A DNA stretch of 64,000 bases from Phyllobacterium pellucidum (GTDB taxonomy: Bacteria; Pseudomonadota; Alphaproteobacteria; Rhizobiales; Rhizobiaceae): the NCBI RefSeq assembly GCF_013327855.1, contig NZ_JABUMX010000002.1, positions 620,001 to 684,000 on the forward strand, given 5' to 3'. Of the stretch, positions 28,223-36,717 are shown piece after piece. Each line of letters opens with the position of its first letter. The stretch's first letter is position 1. The notes under the pieces are model-generated. The model made no database searches. It was not told the origin of the DNA and was given only the letters and a program-made list of their open reading frames with translations. The position numbers and the translations under genes are program-made.

Positions 28223-29855
28223 ACTGATCGTTGAAGCTCTGGTCGCCAATGGCGCCGAGCGGCTCTTCTGTGTTCCGGGCGAGAGCTATCTTGCGGTGCT
28301 CGACGCGCTCTACGACACCAATATCGGCGTGACGGTGTGCCGGGCCGAGGGCGGCGCGGCGATGATGGCGGATGCTTGGGGCAAGCTCACGGGCAAGCCC
28401 GGCGTCTGCTTCGTCACCCGTGGTCCAGGTGCAACCAACGCATCACCCGGCATCCACATCGCCATGCAGGATTCGACGCCGCTCATCCTCTTCATCGGCC
28501 AAGTACAGCGCGACGCCCGTGAACGTGAGGCTTTTCAGGAGGTCGAATACCGCCGCTTTTTTGCTGACACGGCAAAATGGGTTGCCGAGATCGACGATGC
28601 CCGCCGTATCCCCGAGTTTGTCACCCGCGCCTTCGCCGTCGCGACTTCCGGCCGTCCGGGGCCGGTCGTACTTGCGCTGCCCGAAGATATGCTCACCGAC
28701 AAGGTGGAAGCCGTCGCGGCGCAAGGCTGGCAGCCGGTTGAAACCGGTCCGTCCGCTGCCGTCATCGAGAAACTCGCCGATCTTTTGCAAGGCGCGCGGA
28801 AGCCATTCATGATCCTTGGCGGCTCGCGCTGGAGCGAACAAGCGGTTCATTCAATCACGCGCTTTGCCGAAAAATGGCAGCTTCCGGTTGGTTGCTCGTT
28901 TCGTCGCCAGATGCTGTTTGATCATCTCCATCCCAATTATGCCGGCGATGTCGGGATCGGCATCAATCCGGCGCTGGGCGCGCGGGTCAAGGAGGCCGAC
29001 GTTCTGCTCCTCGTCGGCAGCCGTTTCGGTGAAATGCCGTCCTCAGGCTATACGCTGATGGACAGTCCCTACCCCAAACAGACGCTGATCCACGTTCATC
29101 CGGATGCGGAGGAACTCGGACGAGTATATCGCCCAACCCTTGCCATAAATGCCGCGGCCGATGCCTTCGCGGCCGTGGTGGAGCACCTTGCGCCACCATC
29201 GCACATCAACTGGCCGGGCGAGGCGGAAACGGCGCACCAATCCTATCTCGCCTGGTCGACGCCGCCGCAGACAGGCCCGGGCAAGGTTGCGATGGGGCCG
29301 ATCATGACCTACCTCGAAAGCGTACTTCCGGAAGATGCGATCATGACCAACGGCGCGGGCAACTACGCCACCTGGCTGCATCGCTTTCATCGTTTCCGCC
29401 GCTTCGGCACGCAAGCTGCCCCGACTTCCGGCTCGATGGGATACGGTTTGCCGGCCGCTGTCGCCGCCAAGCAGCTTCACCCGGACCGCATGGTGGTGTG
29501 TTTTGCCGGCGACGGATGTTTCCTGATGAACGGCCAGGATTTCGCGACAGCGGTGAAGTATGAACTGCCGATCATTGTTCTCGTCATCAACAACAGCATT
29601 TACGGCACGATCCGCATGCACCAGGAGCGCGAATATCCGGGGCGCGTCTCGGCGACCGAACTCACCAATCCCGATTTCGCGATGCTTGCCCGTGCCTTTG
29701 GCAGCCATGGCGAGACTGTCGAAACGACGGATGCTTTCGAAGCGGCATGGCAACGGGCAGTTGCCAGCGGCAAGCCCGCCATCATCGAAATCCGCCTCGA
29801 TCCGGAAGCAATCACGCCGACAAGGACACTGTCAGACATTCGCGATAAGCGGTGA
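28206..29855 (+). CDS. ThDP-dependent enzyme, acetolactate-synthase-like
   Basis: The 549-residue protein has the three ThDP-enzyme domains: N-terminal PYR with Glu48 (VCRAEGGAAMMADAWGK), central domain (about 190-330), and C-terminal PP with the ThDP motif GDG...N (CFAGDGCFLMNGQDF and NNSIYG near 430-465). LFCVPGESYLAVLDAL and ATNASPGIHIAMQD fit acetolactate synthase-like proteins. Lacking neighbours for branched amino acid synthesis, it is unlikely to be ilvB; decarboxylation or carboligation of an acyl-CoA or 2-oxo acid is inferred. It ends the three-gene operon with the hydrolase and CoA-transferase. Confidence 0.82.
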   Translation: MKTGGELIVEALVANGAERLFCVPGESYLAVLDALYDTNIGVTVCRAEGGAAMMADAWGKLTGKPGVCFVTRGPGATNASPGIHIAMQDSTPLILFIGQVQRDAREREAFQEVEYRRFFADTAKWVAEIDDARRIPEFVTRAFAVATSGRPGPVVLALPEDMLTDKVEAVAAQGWQPVETGPSAAVIEKLADLLQGARKPFMILGGSRWSEQAVHSITRFAEKWQLPVGCSFRRQMLFDHLHPNYAGDVGIGINPALGARVKEADVLLLVGSRFGEMPSSGYTLMDSPYPKQTLIHVHPDAEELGRVYRPTLAINAAADAFAAVVEHLAPPSHINWPGEAETAHQSYLAWSTPPQTGPGKVAMGPIMTYLESVLPEDAIMTNGAGNYATWLHRFHRFRRFGTQAAPTSGSMGYGLPAAVAAKQLHPDRMVVCFAGDGCFLMNGQDFATAVKYELPIIVLVINNSIYGTIRMHQEREYPGRVSATELTNPDFAMLARAFGSHGETVETTDAFEAAWQRAVASGKPAIIEIRLDPEAITPTRTLSDIRDKR

Positions 29856-29947
29856 TCAGCCCGCGCGATGCGTTAATTGAGGTATGGCAAGCCGGTGCGT
29901 TCAATGTTATGGAGCGCGCCTGATGAGACAATACGAAAGCGTCTGAC

Positions 29948-30679
29948 TTGAGCAATCCGGCAATCACCATCGTTATTCCCTGCCGCAACGAGGCCGCCAA
30001 CCTAGCCTTTCTCCTCGATGAAGTGGATGCCGCCATGGATGGCCGCAGCTACGAGGTCATCGTCGTGGATGACGGCTCGACGGATACCACCGGCGACGTG
30101 CTCGCCGGCCGCATCATGGCGGGCAAGCCGCTGCGCCATGTGCGCCATGACAAATCCGCCGGCCAGAGCGCCGCGGTTCGTTCAGGCGTCTTCGCCGCCA
30201 AGGGCAATGTCGTCGTGACCATGGATGGCGACGGCCAGAACAACCCTGCCTACCTGCCGCAGCTTGCCGATGCTCTTCTTGAAGCCGGTCCAAGGACAGG
30301 CATCGCTGCGGGCCAGCGCCTGAAGCGAACCGACACCAAGCTCAAGCAGTTCGCCTCGAAATATGCCAATCGCCTGCGCGGTGCGATCCTCAAGGACAAT
30401 ACGCGCGATTCCGGTTGCGGCCTCAAAGCGCTGCACACGCAGATCTTTCGCGAACTGCCCTTCTTCGACGGCTGGCACCGCTATCTGCCCGCCCTCGTCA
30501 TTCGCGAAGGCTATGGCGTCGTCCATGTCGACGTTGTCGATCGCGAACGGCGGCACGGCAAGTCCAACTACGGCATTCTCGACCGCGGCCTGCGCGGCAT
30601 TCTCGATCTATATGGTGTCTGGTGGCTGAGAAAACGCCGCAAGACCGTCCCAACTATCACGGAGATCAGCCATGGCTGA
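29948..30679 (+). CDS. GT2 glycosyltransferase, polyprenyl-phosphate sugar type
   Basis: The 243-residue protein is of the dolichol-phosphate mannose synthase/ArnC class: TIVIPCRNEAANL, VVDDGSTDTT, VTMDGDGQNNPAYLP (DxD-like metal site) and RHGKSNYG. It probably charges a polyprenyl phosphate with a sugar on the cytoplasmic face. No C-terminal membrane segments are seen. The start is the TTG at 29948. It overlaps the next gene by eight bases, forming a three-gene operon with a LAB_N protein and a GT39 transferase that would use the product. Confidence 0.87.
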   Translation: MSNPAITIVIPCRNEAANLAFLLDEVDAAMDGRSYEVIVVDDGSTDTTGDVLAGRIMAGKPLRHVRHDKSAGQSAAVRSGVFAAKGNVVVTMDGDGQNNPAYLPQLADALLEAGPRTGIAAGQRLKRTDTKLKQFASKYANRLRGAILKDNTRDSGCGLKALHTQIFRELPFFDGWHRYLPALVIREGYGVVHVDVVDRERRHGKSNYGILDRGLRGILDLYGVWWLRKRRKTVPTITEISHG

Positions 30680-30992
30680 CGCTATAACAAATTGGCTGCA
30701 CTCGGTATTCGTCGCGCAGTTCGATGCCTGGGTCGTGCTCGGCTTCTTTGCGCAGGCGTGCTTTACCATGCGCTTCGTCCTGCAATGGCTGGCATCGGAA
30801 CGGGCAAAGCGCAGCGTCGTGCCCGTCACGTTCTGGTTCTTCTCGCTGTTCGGCGGCGCCCTGCTGTTCGTCTATGCCATCGTGCGCAAGGACCCCGTCT
30901 TCATCGCCGGACAAGGCCTCGGACTTGTCGTTTACGTTCGCAATCTCTGGCTGATCGCCAATGAGAAGAAAGCGATGACGCAAGACTCGTGA
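30672..30992 (+). CDS. LAB_N domain membrane protein
   Basis: The 106-residue protein carries three or four hydrophobic segments with QACFTMRFVLQWLASERAKRS and VTFWFFSLFGGALLFVYA, the LAB_N (lipid A biosynthesis N-terminal) pattern. Stand-alone versions occur beside DPMS-like and ArnT-like genes and are thought to help move or present lipid-linked sugars; that is inference. It overlaps the genes on both sides by a few bases. Confidence 0.82.
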   Translation: MADAITNWLHSVFVAQFDAWVVLGFFAQACFTMRFVLQWLASERAKRSVVPVTFWFFSLFGGALLFVYAIVRKDPVFIAGQGLGLVVYVRNLWLIANEKKAMTQDS

Positions 30993-32692
30993 GCGCATTG
31001 GCGAGCCACATAGAGACAACGCCTGCCGCCACAACGCCGCGGCGGTTACGCCTGAGCCACTATCTGCTGCTGGTCTTCATCTGCATCGTTTCGTTCGTGC
31101 CGGGCATCGCCTCGATCCCCCCGCTCGACCGCGACGAGTCGCGCTATATCCAGGCCACCCACCAGATGGCGGAAAGCGGCGACTATGTCGATATCCGCTT
31201 TCAGGATGCCTCGCGCTACAAAAAGCCGATCGGCATCTACTGGCTGCAAAGCGCTGCCTTGAAGCTGACCGGCTTTGACGACAAGGCGCCCGCCTGGGCC
31301 TACCGCCTCGTCTCGGTGGCTGGCGCGACCGTAGCCGTGCTGGCAACCGCAACGCTCGGCGCTTTCCTCTTCGGGCAGAGCGCCGGTCTTCTCGCCGGGA
31401 TTGCCCTCGCCTCGATCGTCATGCTCGGCTTCGAAGCGCGCGTCGCCAAGACGGACGCGACGGTGCTCGCAACGGTCGTCATTGCACAGGCGGCGCTCGC
31501 CTTCATGTGGATGGCGAGCCGCAGGCAAGCGGCCGAGACCTGGGCGCCCGCGCTCACCTTCTGGGTGGCGACGGCTGTCGGCGTACTGATCAAGGGACCC
31601 ATTACGCCTTTCGTCAGCCTGCTCACAATGGCGTCGCTCAGCCTCTACTACCGCGAATGGCGCTGGCTGAAGCGGCTGAAGCCCATTGCCGGCATCATCA
31701 TCCTGCTTGCGATCGTCCTGCCCTGGCTGATCATGATCACCATGAAAAGCGGCGGCGCCTTCTTCAACGAATCGGTTAACAAGGATTTCCTTTCCAAGGT
31801 GGGTGACGCGCAGGAAAGCCATGGCGCACCGCCTGGCTATTTCGCCTTGATCTTCGTTTTCTTCATCTGGCCGTTCGGCGTGCTGGCGGTCCGCGGCGGC
31901 CTGCAGGCGCTCGGGCGCTTGCGCGAGGATCCGCGCCTCGCCTTTCTAGTCGCCTGGTACGTGCCGTTCTGGCTGGTGACGGAATTGATCCCCACCAAAC
32001 TGCCGCACTATGTCCTGCCCGCCTACCCCGCGCTCCTCCTGATTATGGCCTGGGCCATCGACACCGGGGTCGCATCGGGGCCCTATCAGGGCAAATGGCA
32101 GATCTGGATCGAACGGCTGACCCTGCTCGGCCTTGCCGCCGCCACGCTGGCGCTTATGGGCGCAGGCCTCGTCCTGCCTTACGTGATGACCGGCTCCTTC
32201 TCGCTTCCCGGCATCATCGCCTTCTTTACAGCGTTCGCCGCAGGGCTCTTCGCCAGCGGTCTCATCCTGAATCACAACTTGAAGGGTGCACTGCAAGCTT
32301 CTGCAACCTTTGCTATAATTACCCTCGGATTGCTCACATGGGGCGTCGTTCCTGCCCTGCCGCCAATGTGGCTGAGCCCGGCCATCGCCGATGCCTACAA
32401 GGCAGCAAAGCCCTGCCCGGACAGCGTGCTGGCCTCTGCGAGCTATGCCGAACCCAGCCTCGTCTTCCTTGCCGGCACGAATACAGTACTGACCGACGGC
32501 GCCGGAGCCGCCCAGCATATTCTTGCCGATCCGAAATGCGCGATCGCAGCAGTCGATGAAGGACAGCGCAACGGCTTCATCGCCAGCCTGCCGGAGGGCG
32601 AGAAATCCGTCGCCGCCATCGCCACTGTCTCCGGCATCAACTACAGCAAGGGCCGCCGGACCACGGTGACGTTGTATAGGGCTGCGCCCTAG
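30989..32692 (+). CDS. GT39/ArnT-like membrane glycosyltransferase
   Basis: The 567-residue protein has about 12 membrane segments and the conserved first-loop PPLDRDESRYIQATHQM, with the Asp/Glu pair that acts in lipid-linked sugar transfer, then YKKPIGIYWLQS. ArnT-family enzymes take sugar from undecaprenyl phosphate and place it on lipid A; rhizobial RgtA-type enzymes add galacturonic acid from dodecaprenyl phosphate. The partner GT2 fits such a two-step route. The sugar cannot be read from sequence. The GTG start overlaps the LAB_N stop by four bases. Confidence 0.85.
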   Translation: MSALASHIETTPAATTPRRLRLSHYLLLVFICIVSFVPGIASIPPLDRDESRYIQATHQMAESGDYVDIRFQDASRYKKPIGIYWLQSAALKLTGFDDKAPAWAYRLVSVAGATVAVLATATLGAFLFGQSAGLLAGIALASIVMLGFEARVAKTDATVLATVVIAQAALAFMWMASRRQAAETWAPALTFWVATAVGVLIKGPITPFVSLLTMASLSLYYREWRWLKRLKPIAGIIILLAIVLPWLIMITMKSGGAFFNESVNKDFLSKVGDAQESHGAPPGYFALIFVFFIWPFGVLAVRGGLQALGRLREDPRLAFLVAWYVPFWLVTELIPTKLPHYVLPAYPALLLIMAWAIDTGVASGPYQGKWQIWIERLTLLGLAAATLALMGAGLVLPYVMTGSFSLPGIIAFFTAFAAGLFASGLILNHNLKGALQASATFAIITLGLLTWGVVPALPPMWLSPAIADAYKAAKPCPDSVLASASYAEPSLVFLAGTNTVLTDGAGAAQHILADPKCAIAAVDEGQRNGFIASLPEGEKSVAAIATVSGINYSKGRRTTVTLYRAAP

Positions 32693-32730
32693 CCACAACC
32701 CTTATCTGGGGATCGCTTAGCCATGTCCCA

Positions 32731-32787
32731 AAGCCTGCGACTAGAGTCGAATTGATTTTCTGGCCCGGTTTATAGGAACCTATTCCC
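32731..32787 (+). promoter_or_regulatory. Upstream control element of first small gene, copy A
   Basis: CGACTAGAGTCG at 32738-32749 is an imperfect palindrome; a second, near palindrome, TAGGAACCTATTCCC, begins at 32773. The same order, with nearly the same bases, recurs before the central gene at 33476-33533. The element probably holds a promoter and operator. A shared block runs AAGCCT-CGACTAGAGTCGAATTGATTT. Confidence 0.6.
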
Positions 32788-32812
32788 CGGTTCGCGGAGG
32801 GGGAATAAGACC

Positions 32813-33469
32813 ATGACCACAATACGCGATGTACGAAATGCCGTGCGCCCGCTCATCGAGCGCCGCGACGACCTTTTCTCGATGGGGCGCTTTGTTTTCA
32901 TCAAGCCCGTGCGGCACATCTTGCGCGGTGTCCACTTCGAAAGCCGCCGTGACCCGAAAATATTCGGATCGCGTTTGTCCGTTCAGTCGCTGGTGCCGGC
33001 ACTCCCGGAGTTCGGGCTGGGCTGGGGGGAGCGATTTTATCCTACTGACCAGGAAGGACGAGTGCTCGGCAGTGGTTGGGACGCTGGCGATCCTGAAATG
33101 GTCTCGCAAATGCTCGATACGGCCGAAGAGGTACTGGCGCAATTGCATGCTATCGACACCTTCGACGACTATCATTCATATCTTTCGGGCCTTCAGGTTC
33201 CGTGGATAGCGTCGCCAACAATAGAACTCAGCGAAGTCATGAACCACGCAATGAAGGGTGAATTCGCCTCTGCCTGCGAAAAGCTCGAAAGCAGTGATCG
33301 CTCGCTCAAACATTTGAACACGCTAACCCCACGTTTCCATAAGGCGCTTCAGGCCGAAGACCGCGCCGAGGTCGCACAAATCCTGCATGACTGGGAGGCC
33401 GCGACGGTCAAAACGTACAAGATCGGCAAGTTCTGGGAGAGAACACCGTTTCCGCTAGAGCTTAGGTAG
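32813..33469 (+). CDS. Putative immunity protein, copy 1
   Basis: The 218-residue soluble protein is about 83% identical by eye to the product of 34618-35277. N-terminal MTTIRDVRNAVRPLIERRDD and the C-terminal HDWEAATVKTYKIGKFWERT are almost unchanged between the copies, while the middle (about 44-140) differs. It has no signal peptide and no catalytic motif; it is acidic-to-mixed and likely alpha/beta. GGAGG lies about 11 bases before the ATG. I do not recognise the family. Its place beside a nuclease-like gene, and the repeated copy after that gene, suggest it is an immunity protein or a spare one left from duplication. Confidence 0.6.
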   Translation: MTTIRDVRNAVRPLIERRDDLFSMGRFVFIKPVRHILRGVHFESRRDPKIFGSRLSVQSLVPALPEFGLGWGERFYPTDQEGRVLGSGWDAGDPEMVSQMLDTAEEVLAQLHAIDTFDDYHSYLSGLQVPWIASPTIELSEVMNHAMKGEFASACEKLESSDRSLKHLNTLTPRFHKALQAEDRAEVAQILHDWEAATVKTYKIGKFWERTPFPLELR

Positions 33470-33475
33470 GTCCAA

Positions 33476-33533
33476 AAGCCTACGACTAGAGTCGAATTGA
33501 TTTCCTTGATGCGTTTGTAGGAATATATTCCTA
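33476..33533 (+). promoter_or_regulatory. Upstream control element of central gene, copy B
   Basis: CGACTAGAGTCG recurs at 33483-33494 in the same flanking context as copy A, followed at 33518-33533 by the perfect palindrome TAGGAATATATTCCTA. The second palindrome overlaps an AT-rich stretch where a -10 box could lie, so a repressor bound there would block the promoter. Confidence 0.6.
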
Positions 33534-33553
33534 TATTAACGGGGTTTCTTTAA

Positions 33554-34609
33554 ATGCATCGGTCGCCGCGAAACAATTCCAAAGACCTGGATTTACAATG
33601 GCAGTTACACGCGAATGGCGTTCTCTTAAAAGCCGCAAGGCTCGCCTCTCAGGACGGGCGTCATGACGCTCTTTGCCAACGGGTCGCAACAGAACAACGC
33701 GTTCTCCGTGCAGAGCTTCTGGAGTACCAGCACCTCTGTCGCAAGTACGACCCCGACCAGCCCCGCGCTCCCGCCGGGACTTCCGGGGGCGGGCAATGGG
33801 TAAGCGAGGGCGGAAGTGGATCCGCCGTGGCGGACAAGCAACCTCCGAAAGATCAAGAAACTACGACCTTTCAGGGTATTGCGGCCACCGCCTCGAGCGC
33901 AGTTCACGAAGCACAAAAGATCGGAGGCAAAATCGGCCGCGAACTTCCGATTCGCAAACTTCCCTTGATCGGTTCTGCGGTGACACTGCTGTCGGCTTTA
34001 AAAGAGCCCGCCATCGAGTATCCGGTTGAAGAAGCACTTCGGCTATACAATGCGATTGTCGCTGCCGGCGATCCGCACACCATTGCGATAGTATCGGCGC
34101 GTGCACGTCAATACGTTAAGGGAGAGTCGCAAGGACGGCTTTGGGCAAGTGTGCTCCAAGCCGACATGGAGACGGTTAAGCAATATTGCCCGCGATATCT
34201 GGACGTTCAGAATATCGCCAATGATGTAGCAGCCACTATGGGTCCTATTGCTCAATATGGATCGCAACAGAACTATGGAAATCAGTTTCACCTGCTGGCT
34301 GCGGGCGAAGTTCGAAAACGTTGGAACGGCCAGTTGTTGGCAGAACTCTTCATGATGGCGCCGCTAGCGGGAGCAGCCGACGGATACTACAAAGAGGGCA
34401 TTCATTCCCATGAACCAGGATCTCTAGGTCTGGACGTATACGAACTTGTGGATGATGAAACAGCTTGTATCTATGACTTCAAGACTGGTGCCCGCAGGTT
34501 GCGAACGAGACGGATGAATGATTTTTCTTATTCAAGCGCCAAAACCTTTCCGAAAGTAAAGCGGTTCTTCGTCATTGAGATCAGGCCTTCCGTTGGACCC
34601 TTCAGTTAG
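33554..34609 (+). CDS. Putative toxin with C-terminal PD-(D/E)XK-like nuclease
   Basis: The 351-residue protein has an N-terminal helical part, then YDPDQPRAPAGTSGGGQW at 65-82, a linker motif seen in phage-head-associated and toxin-like proteins of this group, a Gly/Ser/Gln-rich linker, and a C-terminal half (about 195-351). There, GLDVYE (Asp294) followed by CIYDFKTG (Asp308, Lys310) matches the D...(D/E)xK metal site of restriction-like nucleases, and conserved-looking GEVRKR precedes it. No signal peptide or clear membrane helix is visible, so export, if any, is not obvious. It has its own control element and is followed eight bases later by an immunity-like gene. A DNase or RNase toxin is inferred. 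Confidence 0.55.
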   Translation: MHRSPRNNSKDLDLQWQLHANGVLLKAARLASQDGRHDALCQRVATEQRVLRAELLEYQHLCRKYDPDQPRAPAGTSGGGQWVSEGGSGSAVADKQPPKDQETTTFQGIAATASSAVHEAQKIGGKIGRELPIRKLPLIGSAVTLLSALKEPAIEYPVEEALRLYNAIVAAGDPHTIAIVSARARQYVKGESQGRLWASVLQADMETVKQYCPRYLDVQNIANDVAATMGPIAQYGSQQNYGNQFHLLAAGEVRKRWNGQLLAELFMMAPLAGAADGYYKEGIHSHEPGSLGLDVYELVDDETACIYDFKTGARRLRTRRMNDFSYSSAKTFPKVKRFFVIEIRPSVGPFS

Positions 34610-34617
34610 GAACGACC

Positions 34618-35277
34618 ATGACAACAATTCGCGATGTACGAAATGCCGTGCGCCCGCTGATCGAGCGTCGTGACGACCTTTTCTCGATGGGGCGCTTTGT
34701 CTTCATCAAGCCCGTGCGGCATATCCTGCGCGGTGTCCACTTCGAGAGGCGGCTTGACCCGAAAATATTCGGATCGCGCTTGTCCGTTCGGTTACTCGTC
34801 CCTGCAACCGCGGAGGTCCGGCAGGGCTGGGGGGACCAATTCTTTCCTACGGATCACCAAGGACAAGTGCTCGATAGCGGTTGGGACGCCGGGGTTCCGG
34901 AGATAGTCGCGCAAATGCTCGATACGACCGAAGAGATGCTGGCGCAATTATATGCTATCGAAACGCTCGACGACTATCATTCATATCTTTCGGGCCCTTT
35001 ATTCCCTTGGGTCGCATCGCCCTCAATTGAGCTCAGCGCAATCATGAATCACGCAATGAAGGGTGAATTCGCCTCTGCCTGTGAGAAGCTCGAAAGCAGT
35101 GACCGCTGGCTCGATCACGTAAATGGTCTAACCCCGCGTTTCTATAAGGCGCTTCAGGCCGAAGACCGCGTCGAGGTCGCACAAATCCTGCATGACTGGG
35201 AAGCAGCGACGGTCAAAACGTACAAGATCGGCAAGTTCTGGGAGAGAACACCGTTTCCGCTGGAGCTTCAAGGCTGA
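34618..35277 (+). CDS. Putative immunity protein, copy 2 (probable cognate)
   Basis: The 219-residue protein is a paralogue of 32813-33469. It starts eight bases after the toxin-like stop, so the two are cotranscribed and this copy is the likely cognate partner. Differences from copy 1 cluster in the middle third (for example VPATAEVRQGWGDQF against VPALPEFGLGWGERF). The final 45 residues are almost the same in both, down to the DNA level, showing recent duplication or gene conversion. It is convergent with ugd, 13 bases away. Confidence 0.6.
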   Translation: MTTIRDVRNAVRPLIERRDDLFSMGRFVFIKPVRHILRGVHFERRLDPKIFGSRLSVRLLVPATAEVRQGWGDQFFPTDHQGQVLDSGWDAGVPEIVAQMLDTTEEMLAQLYAIETLDDYHSYLSGPLFPWVASPSIELSAIMNHAMKGEFASACEKLESSDRWLDHVNGLTPRFYKALQAEDRVEVAQILHDWEAATVKTYKIGKFWERTPFPLELQG

Positions 35278-35290
35278 AACCTTAAGTGGC

Positions 35291-36610
35291 TCAACTTGGT
35301 CTGCCGATCAGCGGCCGGCCCACGGAATGGTACTCGAGTCCGGTGCCATCGAGGTCCTGCCCGCTATAGACGTTGCGCAGGTCAAACAGGATGTTCCCAT
35401 CCATCAGGCTTGCGACCCGCTTCAGGTCGAGGGCCCGGTACACGTTCCATTCGGTGAGAAGCAGCGTAATCCCCGCCCCTTCCACGGCCTCATAGGCCGA
35501 CTTGCACCAGTTGACGCCGCTCAGCACCTGTTCGGCGGCGGTGCGCGCCTCTGGATCATGCGCCCGAACTGTCAGCCCCGCTTTCTGCAAAAGCGGAATG
35601 ATATCGAGTGCCGGAGACTCGCGAATATCGTCGGTATTCGGCTTGAAGGCGATGCCGAGGACCGCGACGCTCTTCACGCCATGCTTCTGCGCGGCCTCTA
35701 TCACCCGCTCCGCCATAGAGCGCTTGCGCTGCTCATTGATCGAGACCACCTGCTCGATCAGCGTTTGTGGCGCGTCAAGCTTGCGGCCCGTGGCGGCATA
35801 GGCACGCGTATCCTTCGGGAAGCAGGAACCGCCGAAGCCCGGGCCGGCATGCAGGAATTTCGAGCCGATGCGATTGTCCATACCGATGGCCCGGGCGACG
35901 TCCTGAACATTGCCGCCCGCCTTCTCGCAAAGGTCGGCGACCTCGTTGATGAAGGTCACCTTCATGGCAAGGAAAGCGTTCGCGGCATATTTGATGATCT
36001 CGGCATTTTCGAGCGTCGTAACGATCATCGGCGTCTCACGCAGGTAAAGCGGGCGGTAGACCCGCCTCATAGCGATCGCACCCGCCTCATCATGCACGCC
36101 GACGACCACACGGTCCGGCCGAAGGAAGTCTTCTACAGCAGAGCCTTCGCGCAGGAATTCAGGGTTCGATACCATCGAGAACGCAACGCCCGGCCTTGCC
36201 TTGGCGATGCGCGCCCGCACATCGGCATTGGTGCCGACGACGACGGTCGACTTGATGACGATCACGGCATCGGGTTTCATCGCAGCCGCGATCTCGTCCG
36301 CGGCCGCATGGATATATTGAAGGTCAGCCTCGCCATCGCCGCGCCGCGACGGCGTGCCCACGGCGATGAAGATGACATCCGCATCGGCAACAGTTGTCGC
36401 AAGATCAGTGGTGAATACGAGACGTCCGTCCTTGGCATTACGGTCGAGCAGATCGTCGAGCCCCGGTTCGAAGATCGTGACTTCGCCGGCCTGCAGGCGC
36501 TCGATGATCGCGGGGTTCTTGTCGACGCAGGTCACCTGGAAGCCGAATTCGGCAAAGCAAACACCCGATACCAGACCGACATATCCGGTCCCGATCATCG
36601 CAATCTTCAT
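35291..36610 (-). CDS. ugd: UDP-glucose 6-dehydrogenase
   Basis: The 439-residue enzyme oxidises UDP-glucose to UDP-glucuronate. KIAMIGTGYVGLVSG is the NAD-binding loop; FIAVGTPS, NPEFLREGSA, the Lys in KYAANAFLA and the catalytic Cys in GFGGSCFPKD follow in family order. UDP-glucuronate feeds capsule/exopolysaccharide and, after epimerisation, galacturonate for lipopolysaccharide, which may tie it to the GT2/GT39 operon nearby. It is a single gene facing the immunity-like gene. Confidence 0.95.
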   Translation of the reverse strand: MKIAMIGTGYVGLVSGVCFAEFGFQVTCVDKNPAIIERLQAGEVTIFEPGLDDLLDRNAKDGRLVFTTDLATTVADADVIFIAVGTPSRRGDGEADLQYIHAAADEIAAAMKPDAVIVIKSTVVVGTNADVRARIAKARPGVAFSMVSNPEFLREGSAVEDFLRPDRVVVGVHDEAGAIAMRRVYRPLYLRETPMIVTTLENAEIIKYAANAFLAMKVTFINEVADLCEKAGGNVQDVARAIGMDNRIGSKFLHAGPGFGGSCFPKDTRAYAATGRKLDAPQTLIEQVVSINEQRKRSMAERVIEAAQKHGVKSVAVLGIAFKPNTDDIRESPALDIIPLLQKAGLTVRAHDPEARTAAEQVLSGVNWCKSAYEAVEGAGITLLLTEWNVYRALDLKRVASLMDGNILFDLRNVYSGQDLDGTGLEYHSVGRPLIGRPS

Positions 36611-36670
36611 TGAAAGGCTCCAATCAGCATAACTCTGGCGCAGACATTTCGCATATTAGCGCTGCGCTGC

Positions 36671-36704
36671 CAATCGCCTGTGACGCTGCCGGCCCAGGCG
36701 ATTG
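36671..36704 (-). terminator. Hairpin after aldo-keto reductase gene
   Basis: CAATCGCCTG pairs perfectly with CAGGCGATTG around a 14-base loop, with TGCCA/TGGCA outside. It lies about 15 bases after the stop of the aldo-keto reductase gene and before ugd. No T-run follows, so it is terminator-like only. Confidence 0.5.
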
Positions 36705-36717
36705 CAAATGGCAGGCA

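Noticed and set aside
35192-36613. 473-codon plus-strand open frame over ugd
   Set aside because: Antisense to UDP-glucose dehydrogenase with no recognisable domain.
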